Below the pieces are notes generated by a model, which worked only from the letters and a program-made list of their open reading frames with translations, made no database searches and was not told where the DNA came from. A DNA stretch of 64,000 bases from NCBI GenBank assembly GCA_964035795.1, contig OZ038324.1, positions 6,233,030 through 6,297,029 of the forward strand, in the 5' to 3' direction. Shown one piece after another: positions 52,705-64,000 of this stretch; the first letter of the stretch is position 1; every line of letters starts with the position of its first letter. The DNA is from Pterobdella sp. o SKG-2022 (taxonomy: Eukaryota > Annelida > Clitellata > Hirudinida > Piscicolidae). Made by a program: the position numbers and the translations under genes.

Positions 52705-54127
52705 CTACTTTCGATATAGCGTTTCAAGAACATCTTCATCGCCGTCCTTTTGATCGCAGACATACTTCTGGTATGAACTGATGCTAGCCATTAAGCCTCC
52801 GATTTCTTCTGCAGTCATTTGCAGTTTGTTGACTACTGATTGATCCCTGTATGATGTTTGAATAGTGCGTCTAGATGTTGTTTTACTTAACCTCTCCCAT
52901 GGTTAAAAAGACATGGCTGTAATTTGAATTGATTGAACTGATGTAATATAAAAACTAGTGTTATTAAATTCATTAAGGTTTTTCAATTAAATTGTTAATG
53001 ATTAATAACCATACAAACCTCTGAACATTGGAAAAATATTTTAACATGTTTGTTTCAATCCCTTTGTATGTCAGAAACTCTTCCCTCACACTCTCTTCCA
53101 TTAAAGGAAGGAGGATTTCTTGGTTGAACTGCATGCATTTTTTAATAAGATAATATTAATTGTAACAGAATAATGATGATGTTAAAAATATTGGAGTTAT
53201 CTCCAAACCATACTAGCATGGGGACTAAGTATAACATCAACAAAACTTTGCTCACATTCAATATACTATTTATTCTTTATGAAAAAAGTCTATGAATATC
53301 TAAACAGAAATAGGTGAACTGGAAAATTTTAGTATTTAAGACAAAATATTAAACATTTCTGAAACACAAAAATTTCATGTTAGACTTTACTACATTTTGA
53401 ATAAGGTCATCTGCTACAGGGTCTTCCAAGCGTTGAGGGTTCGCGCAATAAATCACTATCAAACCACCAAGTTTCAATAACTATAAAGTGTAATGAGCAG
53501 TATAAAGGCATAAGCTTCAAAAGTTTCAATATAATATAAGTACCAAAGACCTTCTGAGCAGCTTTGAAGAGAGTGTGTAGGCACATCCAGTGAGCAGCCA
53601 CTCCCACAGTGATCAAGTCAAAAGACTCTCCACACCACATTCCCTCTATCTCTGATACATCTGCCTTCCAAAACTTTAAACCTTTACACTTTCCATATGT
53701 CTGTCGAAAAAGAGGATTTGAATAAAGTCTTATTCATGGAAAAACCTAAAATATAGTGAAAAAAATAGTAGTTTAGTTACCAAGACAGCTTGTTCAATTT
53801 GTGAAGAACTGATATCAACCCCAATGACTTCATCAATAAACTCAGTGAGAGGAAATGTGCTGCTTCCAGTCCCGCAGCCTAAATCCAGAGCTCTTTTTGT
53901 ATGAGTAGTATTCTTTTCTATGAAAATGAAGAAAAGCATAGCACAAATTTCTGGTGGTAATAATTCTACTTACCAAAAGCATCATGCTCTGAGAAATTTT
54001 TTAATTTTTCTCGAATAAGTTGAAAAAGGCATGAGGGGTGTTTTGGTCGAAATTTATTGTATAGTTCTGAATGATCTTTTTCTTTGAAAAACCATTTGTC
54101 TTTTTCATTCATTTTTATGTCTGACAT
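52705..54127 (-). CDS. Class I SAM-dependent methyltransferase, six exons
   Basis: Small cytosolic-type methyltransferase of the Methyltransf_11/trans-aconitate-methyltransferase-like group; substrate unknown. Exons, minus strand: 54127-53974, 53917-53781, 53700-53551, 53480 to 53391 or 53394, 53128-53019, 52870-52705. Phases agree and the total is 267-268 residues, depending on which of two adjacent donors (gtaaag or gtagta) ends exon 4. The N-terminus MSDIKMNEKDKWFF precedes SELYNKFRPKHP, typical of this group. Motif I is ALDLGCGTGSST, followed by VIGVDISSSQIEQA (acidic ribose-binding residue), FWKADVSEIE and the post-I segment FDLITVGVAAHWM. LLKLGGLIVIYC is the usual beta strand. The start faces the DNAJB gene, 973 bp away. 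Confidence 0.87.
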
Positions 54128-55100
54128 TATTTTTTCTTAATTTTAAATTTTATTACCTTTTAGAATCTAATTTCTAAAACGTAATTTCGCAAAGTTTGAA
54201 GGCAAAAAATAAACTTTTAAGGAAAAATAAATCAACAGCTACAAAATAGACAAACACTTTAAGCTTTTCTATAAAAAAGAAAGTGTTTTCACTGACCAAT
54301 AGGATTGAAGCAGATTAAGACAAGATTTTTTAATTTGCTATTTCTTTCCTTAAAGAAACATTTAAATTTTATCATTCATTTTAAAAATATAAATAAAAAA
54401 TATTAAAAAAAATTAAACCAAAATAATTCTTTCTTAGCAAATTAAAAAGTCCGGTGCAAACCTTCTTTAAACGTACAGAAAATCGCTTTTTTTTAAATAC
54501 TTAGCGAGAACTCCACTACAAAATAAAAGCAAATTATGTTTTTAAAATTATGAAAACTTTTTATATATTCAAAAATAAAACTGAAAGAAATTATAGGGAA
54601 TTGAATATTTTAAGGATGAGACAACAGTTCTGTTACATTAACTTCACTTTTGTACTATAGTTCAATCCTTTTTTAAAATTCTTCTGCTTATAACATTACA
54701 CTTGGAAAATAAAATTTTCAAAATTTAAACATAACAATTTTTTAAAAAATGTAATTAAAAACTAATTTTCAATATTTATTAAAAAGCTTTATAAAATTAA
54801 AAATATCGCGCATTCTCATTATTGTAAATAGAAGTTTCCAGATTTTGGATCTAGAAGCTATTTTTATAGTATTTATTCTTCGAGTTAATGATGGTCAAAA
54901 TTTTCAAAAGTTTTATTAATATTTTATACAATGATTTTGTTGACTTGTCAAAACGCACAAGTTTAAACTGATTGTTTCGATATATCCAACAGCTGATAAG
55001 CGTTCTCACATTGATCATCGCAAATATCAATGTTTTAAGATAACTATTATTAAAGTTGTTTGTTAATTCATGTTCGAATGAAAAAAAAATTAATTTTAAA
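54128..55100. promoter_or_regulatory. Divergent intergenic region between methyltransferase and DNAJB genes
   Basis: 973 bp of very AT-rich DNA between two start codons on opposite strands; both promoters must lie here or very near. No specific element is identified. Confidence 0.5.
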
Positions 55101-57199
55101 ATGATAAGCCAGGAGTGCTACACCACACTGCAAATACAAAGCGGAGCCAGTCCGAGTGAAATTAAAACTGCTTATAGGAGACTTGCTCTCCGATATCATC
55201 CAGACAAAAACTCATCTCCATTAGCTGAAGAAAAATTTAAAAAGATCAATGAAGCCTATGAAACGTTGATGAAGAGCGCCAAAGGAAAAGGATTTGACTC
55301 GTTTTTTTCATATAACTCTAACATCTCCAACAAAAATGATTTCTGGAAAAATATTTCTTGTAACTTTCAAGAACATTTCAAAGACTTTCAAGATTACCTA
55401 AATCCAACTGGGTTCGATGATTTTTGTTTCTCACCTTTTGCTTCTAGAAAAGATCCATCTTCAAAAAGTTTTTTTTCTAACTTCTTCAAAGACTACAACA
55501 CACAGTTCACTGATGCATTCAACATGTCATCCACTTCTTCTTGTTTTAGTATTCCAAAAGATCCTGATCTTATAAAAGAAGTAACTACATATATATTAAA
55601 TCTTTATGGCGTCATTATATTCTAAACTATTTAAATGCAGGTGCCGTTTACATTGGAAGAAGTTCTTTATGGCAAGGAGAAGAAAATAACAGTGACAAGA
55701 ACCACATCGTGTGCTGGATCTTCTGTTGACAAGAGCAAAATATACAAAATCAACATCAAAAAAGGCTGGCAGTCAGGCACAAAAGTAAGCATTCATATCT
55801 TTGCTACCAATCAAATTAGCACCTTTCAGTTGCATTTTAATGTATTATTCCAATCCCTTTCATAAATTATGAGCTCTTTAAGCTAGATTAGAACTGAAAG
55901 ATCACCACATCTGTTGCTTTTCTTGATTTTATATGAGCAGACATCATTATTGTATATTTTTCTATATATCATTAATTATATACTCTTATTGAATATCACC
56001 ATCATCAAGGTGACATTCTCAAAAGAAGGAAACAGCTTGGATCAGTTTCACATCCCTGGTGATCTAGTCTTTGTCACTGTTGACAAGCCTCATCCTATTT
56101 TCACCAGGTTGGTTGTGGAGTGTCGCAAGAAAATTAAGTTCATGTGCCTTTGTTGCTTACCTATGAGTGTTATATAAATGTATATTTTTATTAAAACGTG
56201 TGTAAATTATATTTTAAAAATGAATTTGACCTATGAATCATTAAAAATCTCAAATATTTTTATGTCTTTGAGTATTGAGCTATTTGTTATAATCTTGAAT
56301 CAGCTTGATATGTCTATCAGTGCAAATCACTGCTCAGCTTCACTAAATCTCTCATTAAGTAAGTAAGTACTCAATGAGAGATTTAAAGAAAATCATTACC
56401 AAGACTTTAAATTACACAAAACGTTTAAATACTGGATAATTAATGAAATCTTTTATCAAACAAATATGCCATAGTGCACTATTGCAATTGCAGAGATGGA
56501 GTGGACATCAGATACAAAGTTTCCATAACATTGCAAGAGGTTGTTTTCAGATATATATGATGCAAGTTGTATATGGTAGTTGTCAATTAGCAAATAATCT
56601 TCTGAAGTTACTGCCACTATAATCATACAAGTACATGAGTCATAGATGCATATGACAGAATCGTAAAGGTTTATTTAACAAAGTTTCCATTTTTGGCACT
56701 CTAAGCAGATCTTTAATTGATACTAAAAAATTCTTTAGTTTATGTTAGTGTAAGCATATTCGTTATAATATTTCACTTATATTTGTGAAAGCCCAGCTTG
56801 GAGCCACTGATAGTTGACATATAAGTACATGAAATCAAAACTATTTTCAGAGGTCATTTTAAACTGCATCAGGCATAATATATATAAAATATAAGTGATA
56901 ACGAAAGCTTACTCGAGGGGTTTTAGCAAGCTTACCTACTTATACAACAAAAACTGCAACAGGCTTTGTGCGGCACAACCATCAAGATCCCAACCCTTGA
57001 CCACCCCAACAATAACACAGAACTGGTCATTAACGACGTTATCAAGCCAAAAACCACCAAGATCATACAAGGACAGGGCCTGCCTTTCCTTTCCAGACCA
57101 GAGAAGCGAGGGGATCTTGTGGTGGAGTTTGACATTCAGTTTCCTGATGCCATATCTCCTTGCCATAAAGCTTTGTTGGTTGACTGCTTGCGACGGTGA
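55101..57199 (+). CDS. DnaJ subfamily B (Hsp40 class II) co-chaperone, five exons
   Basis: J-domain co-chaperone that stimulates Hsp70. Exons: 55101-55580, 55641-55784, 56010-56107, 56494-56539, 56963-57199; all in phase, 1005 nt, 334 residues. I chose the ATG at 55101 because the J domain begins directly after it (ECYTTLQIQSGASPSEIK); the upstream in-frame codons lack another ATG. The J domain has the catalytic HPD in LRYHPDKN. The C-terminal substrate-binding domains match DNAJB1/4/5/13: VPFTLEEVLYGKEKKITVTR, INIKKGWQSGTKVTFSKEG, LVFVTVDKPHPIFTRDG, ALCGTTIKIPTLD and RGDLVVEFDIQFP. The usual Gly/Phe-rich linker is replaced by about 90 residues rich in Phe, Asp, Asn and Ser. Probable poly-A signal at 57696-57701. 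Closest paralogue uncertain. Confidence 0.9.
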
Positions 57200-58431
57200 T
57201 GTTGGCTGGTTTCAGTGTTGCTTCCTGATTTTCTTTTTGCTGTTTTATGTTGTTAATTTAATTTGTTTTTTTTTTATAACTTTTCCGTTCAAGTCAATTT
57301 TCTTATATAGGCTTTTTTTAATTTTTTTTAATGTTTACATTATTCAAAGCTTCTTTGTCATTTCTAATTATACATTTTTTTTGCATTATTTCATCAGATC
57401 ATATAATTAACTATAATAATTCTTTACTGGTTACTATCAATATTTTGTAAATAGAGTTGTTTGTCTTCCAGTTTGTTCTCTAGTTGCATTTATTGAGTCG
57501 TTCCCGTTTGATATATGCATTCTTAGGCTATTGAATCCTTGATTTTATTTAGATTTTGATGCAATATCACTTATGGTAACGATCATGACCGTTCGTTAAT
57601 ATCTGTGTAAAATATGTTCTCAAGTGCCTTGAATGCTAAAACTGTTGTCAACAACAAGGATTGTTTTATAAACGAAAACACTTTTGATTATGTCGAATAA
57701 ATTATATTTAATTTCATTTTTGATTTTAAACGAATATCAATATAAAATCTATCAATTGAGATGTGTTTTATTGTGGGGACTGCCTGCCTTTTTTCGCTTC
57801 CTCCATGGCACTGCTATCCAACACATTCAGCACGTATTCTTTTTTTGCAGCTGCTACTTTTTTTTGATTATGTTTCTTTGAAAAGCTGTTGAGTAACATT
57901 TTCAGATTTTTATCTTGGGTAATTCAAAATATACCGAAAATTTTAATAAGTTTATAATCATCTAATTTCCTTCGAATATCTTACTAAGACATCGCCAAGA
58001 AGCAACTAAAACACAAATCCTGGTTTTGAATGCTCTCCCCCAACTAAACCATTCAGACCACCATGTTATAAGCATCAAAAGTTCATCCTTATAAACTCCA
58101 AATAATTACTAATCAATACGAATAAATAAAGACTCACATTACGTATATCAAAATGAAAATGATGGAAACTAGCAATAGTGGAGACATACACAGCCACCAT
58201 TTAAATTCTGAGTGGGAACTTCAATTTGTAACAAAATGATTATGCTATATAAGCATCACAAAAAAATTACCTAAAGGTACTGTGCCACAAAAACTTCGCT
58301 GAGTATCATCTGGGTGGGTGTAAGAATGGGTTTTAAACTACATATCTCTATAACACGTTTTGTAATGTAATGCGGTATTTATTGAGCGATTTTTTTTATA
58401 GATCAAAGCGCTTGTTATAAATTTAATATAG

Positions 58432-58520
58432 AGAAACAGGTGCTAATTGCCGACCCACACGGGATCGAACCGGTAACTTTAGATAGTTAGTCTCTACGCA
58501 CCGACGTTGTGGTGTAAAAC
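58432..58520 (-). repeat. tRNA-derived SINE-like fragment
   Basis: The minus strand contains a B box, CCGGTTCGATCCCG, with an upstream A-box-like GTCGGTGCGTAGAG at about the spacing of a tRNA gene. Acceptor-stem pairing is absent. Confidence 0.5.
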
Positions 58521-59340
58521 TGAAAAGTTTTTGAAAGTTTTTAACTACTAGACAAACAAGATTCATACACGTGTGTTTTAAACAACATCTCTACACCCCA
58601 AAAATCATCTATATCATGCGTTGTGGTTTTGACAAGCACAAAACCTTCTAAGCAGCTAAAGTTATAGCTTTTATATAGTATTTTAAGACATCGTATGATT
58701 TTGAATTAACTTGAATTTTGTATAGTAACTTCATTTTCTTAAAAAATTATACATAAGAAATACGTTTGCTCAAAAAAAATGAAGCTAAAACTATGCATAA
58801 TTTATGTATAAGCAATATAGAAAAACAATTTTATATTTACGATTAGAACCTTTTGAGAACTTGAAACGAACTGAAATATTTTTTCAGTAAAAAATTCATC
58901 GTCGGACTATCTTTTTTAAAAATTGAAAAGCTCTGGGCTTAAATAAAAATGTATAAAAAATCATGCTTTGAAACACACAAGTTCCATGATATTTAATATT
59001 TATTCCATTATAATAATATTTGTTATTTGTTTGTTTAATATACTAACTGATTTTTTATATCACCCAAGTGTTAACCTATAAATATGATGGCGAAAAACAA
59101 CAAAATTTTGTATTTTAGCAAATTTAGTATTTATTAAAATTTTCTTATATTTTACTGTTTTTTTTATGTAGTTTATGAAAAATTTTCAAAATATAATAAT
59201 TCTAAATTACACGTGAATTTCCCAACAGATAAAATTTGAATATTCTCAAGAATACTTGTTTCAAATAGTCACATTCAAAGCATCAATTTAGGGTAAAACT
59301 TGTTCTTTTAAAAAGTAATATCATTCATTCCTTATATATA

Positions 59341-59486
59341 AGAAACAAACACTAAGGTTTATTGAGAAACTTAATACACGAAGCTTTTCGTAAGAGTATC
59401 TTACATTATCACAATAGATAATGTAAGATACTCTTACGAAAAGCTTCGTGTATTAAGTTTCTCAATAAACCTTAGTGTTTGTTTCT
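59341..59486. repeat. Perfect foldback: 70-bp inverted repeat with 6-bp loop
   Basis: Bases 59341-59410 are the exact reverse complement of 59417-59486, separated by ACAATA. The arms contain the core CACGAAGCTTTTCGTAAG, shared with the older, imperfect foldback at 32424-32560. No open frame is present, so this is a non-autonomous element (MITE-like or foldback). Flanks are TA-rich (TTATAT on both sides, not directly abutting), and the target-site duplication is ambiguous. Confidence 0.9.
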
Positions 59487-59639
59487 ATTATATTAATTTC
59501 CAACAATTTTACGTCAACATTCATTCCTTACATCATGACTATATGAATTACTACATGCTAATATGACATGGGAGTTGATGGAAACGTTTTGAAGCATTTA
59601 ATGGTTTTTGTGTGTAGAATTTCGCTTTAAAGGCAAACA

Positions 59640-59750
59640 AGCCATTACGGCAGCATCTACAAGTGCGCACACAATAGTGCGTATTTTGATTTTGGTAGTA
59701 CTAACCCAAATATCGAGGGTTCGAATCCCACTCAATGACACACAAAAATC
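59640..59750 (+). repeat. tRNA-derived SINE-like fragment
   Basis: The + strand carries a B box GAGGGTTCGAATCCCACTC, nearly identical to the one at 34775-34855 on the opposite strand. An A box is weak or absent. Likely a decayed SINE copy. Confidence 0.5.
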
Positions 59751-60624
59751 TAAAATTATTTGAATAGGTTTCGAAAGACGCTTTAAAAAGCCGGAAAGGT
59801 TTGTTATATTGAGTATTATGATAATTAGAAGGTTACTTTGTTTGTCTTCAGATACTTCGATCTCAATCATTTCTGTTCTTAGACATGTTTATCACGTTTG
59901 CTTTTTATCCTTATAATTTATTTTTCTTCAATTCAAACTTTGTTTTTTTTGTTACGTCAAAAATTTATTATTAAATCTATTTTTAAACTAATTTAAATCC
60001 ATTTTTAAATTGATTCAAAAACCGACTCAAACTACGTTTATCGAACACAAATTATTAACAAAAATAAGCTCTCTTCATCGCTACGTTTTCCAATATAGGC
60101 GTTTCCCATGTGCGTGAATAGCATTGGTAGTGTTTCATAGTGGAAAAACTTTCAACTTTCGTCATAAATCATACCTCCACCGGCCTTCAAATTGGCTCGA
60201 AAGTGGTGTTTTATGATGTTCCCAGACTGAAGTTAAATAAAATTTTTCTGAAAGTTGAAAATTCTTAGTTTTATTAACTCAACTTCAAACCGAAACTAAA
60301 ATCGGTATTTTTAGATTGTAACATGAACGCATTCTTGGTTTCAAGTTTGAAAAAAATCATCATTAAAAGCTTTAGAACACTAATAAACGTAATAAAATTG
60401 ACGCATGAGGGAAACTGAAAAGCAATAAAGTAAGAGAATATTCAAAGTTATAATTGAAGATTCAGAAAGCTAGTCATCCATCAAGTTGCATTCATATCTG
60501 TGCAATAAATCTTTATATGAATGAGAAAACTGTTATAAAGCCACCTTTATACCCACCTTAACACTTCACATTGATGTTTTAATCTAGAGATTAAGTGTTT
60601 TTTGGAAGACATATTCATTAAGTA

Positions 60625-60705
60625 GCGATCCAGATGGCTTAGAAGGCAGAGAGTTTGTTGTGCGACTATGAGATTGGGGTTCAAGTCTTGGCTTGAGTAA
60701 AAGTT
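60625..60705 (+). repeat. tRNA-derived SINE-like fragment
   Basis: The + strand shows A-box-like ATGGCTTAGAAGGCAGAGAG and B-box-like GGGGTTCAAGTC about 25 bases apart. This is tRNA-like, but the ends do not pair, so it is not a credible tRNA gene. Confidence 0.5.
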
Positions 60706-62724
60706 TTAAGATTGGATTTTAAAATCAATTGTAAAATGTTAAATTAAAACATGATTTTATTTATACACTGTTGTTTAAAAGTGGAAGCAATTTAAATTTG
60801 AACATGCTCATTTATTATTCTTATCTTCTATCCCCATGTCACCAGCGATAAACTTTTTTTTCTTTCCAAAAACCTGATTAAATATCACGAAAACAAAATC
60901 GTTTAATTAAATTCATTTTGAATTTTTTTATTTAATTTATTCTTCTGCATTAAGTCTATTGGTGGAATTAGCACGTGGTAAGCATCTGGCAATCATATAA
61001 AACAACTGAAAACTTTATTCAAAGGTTTAACCAATGAAAACACTTGTCAAATTTTCAACAAAAAGTTTTGCGATAGAATTAATTTTTAAAATTATGCAAA
61101 AATTATAAGAATAGAATAAAAATGGCGGCGAACTGCATTTGAATAGGTAATAAATATTCATTAAGTTTTTGAAAATTAAAAGTAGAAAATCATCTGAGAG
61201 CTAGCAGATTAAATAAGGATGACATAAATACTGATGAGGTGAGAGTAAACAAATAGCAGTGAAACGCTTAACTCTATGAGCATTGTGAGAAAAATCTTGA
61301 AGTTATTCTCCAAAATGCTTAATAGATGTTCTATAAGGAACTTACACAAATCTCCGAAGCTCTCTTTTAATCAAGTTTAACCTACAAAACCACTAAAAAC
61401 AATTTAAAACTAAACTTAAAACTAGCTTTAATTTAAGTTTTGGAAATTTCATGGAGAATTACAGAAGTTATATTTGTAAAGTTATATAATTAATGAAGGA
61501 TATTTAAATACCAAAAGCAAAGTTTCTCTTCATAGAATGATGATGAAAAAACAAAAAAATGGTTTCAAAACTTCATGGAATGCACATTTACAAACTTAAT
61601 TATTTTTATAAGTTTTTACAATAGTGATTGATAAGCAGTATAATTTAGTGAACAAAAAGTGCTACTGCAAAAAAATAAAAATTCAGGATTTCTTTAAAAT
61701 TATAACAAAAAAAGAAAGATGGAATTTGAGTTTATACAAACCACTGAAGCATACATTAGAGTTAAAACAATTTTTCAATTTTTACTTCAAAATGATAAGC
61801 TTTTAGATTCATTTATTTCAAGAGAAACACTATAAGTACGAACTAATGTCTATAATAGCAATCATAACCTGGTAATAAATCATTAGATACCTACTCTGCA
61901 TTTCTTCCTTAGAATCTTTCAAAAATCTCTACGAAATAAATGTTTTTGTGGAGAACATATTATCAATAATAACTGAAAAGTAATACTTCTGCTTCTGGAG
62001 ACAAAAGATCATTTGATGGAGTGTTGATTAAATGAAATGATGATGATATCATCAAGACCGGGTCATTTCTTAGATTGATCCATTCACTTATCATAATGAG
62101 GGTTTAGAAACTAGTTCAAAATATTATTTGACAATGAAATCACTATTTTTTTTTACAAAAATAAATAAATAAAAAATATATATTTTCATAAACATCCATT
62201 GAGTTCTTCTTAATTATACAAAGCCTTGAGGTATGCTTGAGTTTTTGATTAATGGAGGCCCTTATGTCTTGTTCATTAAAAATGTTCGTTTTTCAAGTTT
62301 TGATCTTCGAAAAATGGTTATGAAACAAAAGTTTTTTTCGTTTTTGCATTACTCCATCTGCTGCCAACTTCCCAACAGACAGTTGTACTCAAAACAACAG
62401 TTACTGAGATAAAAAAAACTAACTTTGAACAAATTTTTCAAAAAATATTTGGTTTTACTTTATTTGTTTCGCTAAAAAAATAATTCTATCTGAAACCTCG
62501 GGAACAATGAAGGATGATGAATGAAAGAGTTTCCGATATAACAAAGACTTTCAAGTCTATAGTTTTATACTGCAGGTGAACAGCTAACAAGACTTTCTTC
62601 ATATAATTTCTTCCTGTGAAAAGTGCTCAAAGCAGAGAATAAGTTGTAATATTGAAGTCAATGGAGAGCTGAGATTTTTTGGATTTATTTATTAGAACTT
62701 TCATTTTTTTGTAAAAAAATATAG

Positions 62725-63283
62725 TTAAAAGCATTGTCTATTCTTAATAAGTTTTATCCATTGTTTTTTGTCAGTGGCAGTTGTTCTTATTTCATGCAAC
62801 TTTTCCAGGTTATTTAAATTGATGTTAAGAGATTTGAGGTCATTTTGTAGAACGAAGACTATAGTGGTTTTTGGTAGGCTTCGAGTTGGTTTGGTTGGAG
62901 CGTAGAAGTATGCGTCCATTGATGTTTGCGCAGACGAGTCTGGACTCAATCTTAGTATGTATCCTAGTAAGCTGAGTCTTCTTTTCCTTACTGTGGAGCT
63001 GAGTTTTTTTGGCTTGTTTTGTAATACAGTTCTTTCTTTGTGATTTTTTCTGTCTAAAAAACGTCTATGACCTTCCGAAGAAGACGTCTGGGGAATGCGT
63101 CCAGCTTGTTCTCGCCTGTCAATGACCCCGTGCCACAATTGTAGAGCAATATAGGAAGAATATACACGTTAAACATTCTAGTTTTTTGTTTTGATTAATT
63201 TTGTTTTTGTGCCAGAGTATCCACAGTTCGCTCATGGCAACAAGAGTCAGGGCTTTTTGGTGGGAAATTTCTTTATACATTGA
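62725..63283 (-). pseudogene. 3' fragment of a third non-LTR retrotransposon
   Basis: On the minus strand, frame-shifted segments read MYKEISHQKALTLVAMSEL, then RMFNVYILPILLYNCGTGSL, LDAFPRRLLRKVID, and VRKRRLSLLGYILRL with a tail ending TTATDKKQWIKLIKNR. This order is the region after the RT core in many LINE proteins (the YxxPxLLYGxE..T, KLxAFxRRxLR and RRLxxxGHxLR motifs). RT core and endonuclease are absent; several frame changes occur. It is unlike the two LINEs at 11.8-20.8 kb. Confidence 0.8.
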
Positions 63284-64000
63284 TAGATATTAATGCAGTT
63301 ATTTCTATTTTTTCGAGCTTGACTAATATTTTTTGAATAATAGCATTGAAATTCACTGTTTTTTCCTTAGAATATGCCTACGGTAGAATGATGTGGCATA
63401 GAAGGGTTTCATTTTAAGTTATTAAAACTTTGACAAAAATTGGTCAAATGTAGAAAAATGTCTTAAGATTATCAAAAGTTTTCGCAATGAAAACAAATAA
63501 AATTTACTGGAAAATTTTATTTGTAAAAAAAAAGATTTTTTAATTAAAGTTTTTTGGTAATTTTGAATTAAATATTCATAAAAATGGAAAGTTTCATTGA
63601 AACCAATAGTATTATGAACTAAAAAATATTGTTTTTGACGGGCTAATAAAATTAACAAAACATATAAAACTTAAGTTATTGCAGCAAAACCCTGCTTAAT
63701 AAATAAATAAAAATTGAAAAATTCACCAGAAACTGTTCAATAAATGCTATAAATAAAGCCACGCAAATGAAATTACAGAAAAATATGGCATGAATGAAAT
63801 GAATAGATGAAAAGCTCAATAGGTTTCTAGTCAAAAATTGCATGCTTCTTTCTCTTGCGTATCAATCAACAGGCCAAAATATAGATCGATGAGTTTATAG
63901 CTAGAGTGAGAAAAACAGAAATGAACGTATATATAGACAGATAAACGGATGGATGGATCGATGGATAGATAAATGGATGGATGGATGAATTGGTGGATGA
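63284..64000. other. AT-rich end of window, ending in GGAT/GATA repeats
   Basis: No gene is recognised. From about 63920 to the end the sequence becomes a GATA/GGATGGAT tetranucleotide tract that is cut by the window edge. Confidence 0.6.

Larger units (their letters stand above)
57702..62724. other. Gene-poor region with SINE-like pieces and a foldback
   Basis: About 5 kb with no exon I can support. It holds three tRNA-like B-box elements and a perfect foldback, listed separately. The remaining sequence is AT-rich, with only short open frames of low-complexity composition. Confidence 0.6.

Noticed and set aside
56932..57166. Minus-strand frames opposite the last DNAJB exon
   Set aside because: Shadows of the real exon on the + strand, whose frame joins upstream exons and matches the family.
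60625..60705. Functional tRNA gene
   Set aside because: A- and B-box-like sequence is present, but no acceptor stem pairs, so it is treated as a SINE-like fragment.

Overview
This window is nuclear DNA from an animal. It is AT-rich, its genes are cut into short exons by GT-AG introns, and it carries long microsatellites, non-LTR retrotransposons and tRNA-derived SINE-like pieces. The gene set (PRMT7, SLC35B1, COA1, DNAJB), an ADAMTS-like protease ending in CEYGD-type cysteine modules, and a 2A-bearing LINE suggest an invertebrate. A lophotrochozoan is my guess, but I cannot name the species. No bacterial genes, operons or CRISPR arrays are present.

Layout: 81-1395, 3' exons of an unrecognised + strand gene cut by the left edge. 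1752-2960 (-), an Asn-rich low-complexity reading frame. 3-10.9 kb, repeat-rich and without recognisable genes. 10974-25308 (+), a complete nine-exon SLC35B1-like transporter whose 10.2-kb first intron holds two antisense LINEs: an L2/CR1-like copy, and a near-complete element with a 2A-like motif and a 13-bp target-site duplication. 26727-27352 (-), COA1-like mitochondrial factor. 27876-34238 (+), PRMT7 in 15 exons. 34551-41875 (-), a secreted ADAMTS-like metalloprotease in 18 exons. 46163-52268 (+), an 11-exon phosphoglycolate-phosphatase-family protein in which the catalytic motifs are replaced. 52705-54127 (-), a SAM methyltransferase. 55101-57199 (+), a class-B J protein. 57.2-64 kb, gene-poor, with SINE-like pieces, a perfect 70-bp-arm foldback and a LINE 3' fragment.

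Exon models were built by joining GT-AG boundaries in matching phase. For SLC35B1, PRMT7, the protease, the phosphatase-like gene, the methyltransferase and the J protein, the joined lengths are exact multiples of three and end at a stop, which is strong internal support.

From SLC35B1 onward the genes alternate strand. COA1/PRMT7 and methyltransferase/DNAJB are head-to-head pairs; PRMT7/protease and phosphatase-like/methyltransferase are tail-to-tail pairs. I see no shared pathway; these are mostly unrelated housekeeping genes. The most unusual items are the predicted HAD pseudophosphatase, the 2A-bearing LINE with extreme strand asymmetry, and the foldback repeat family.
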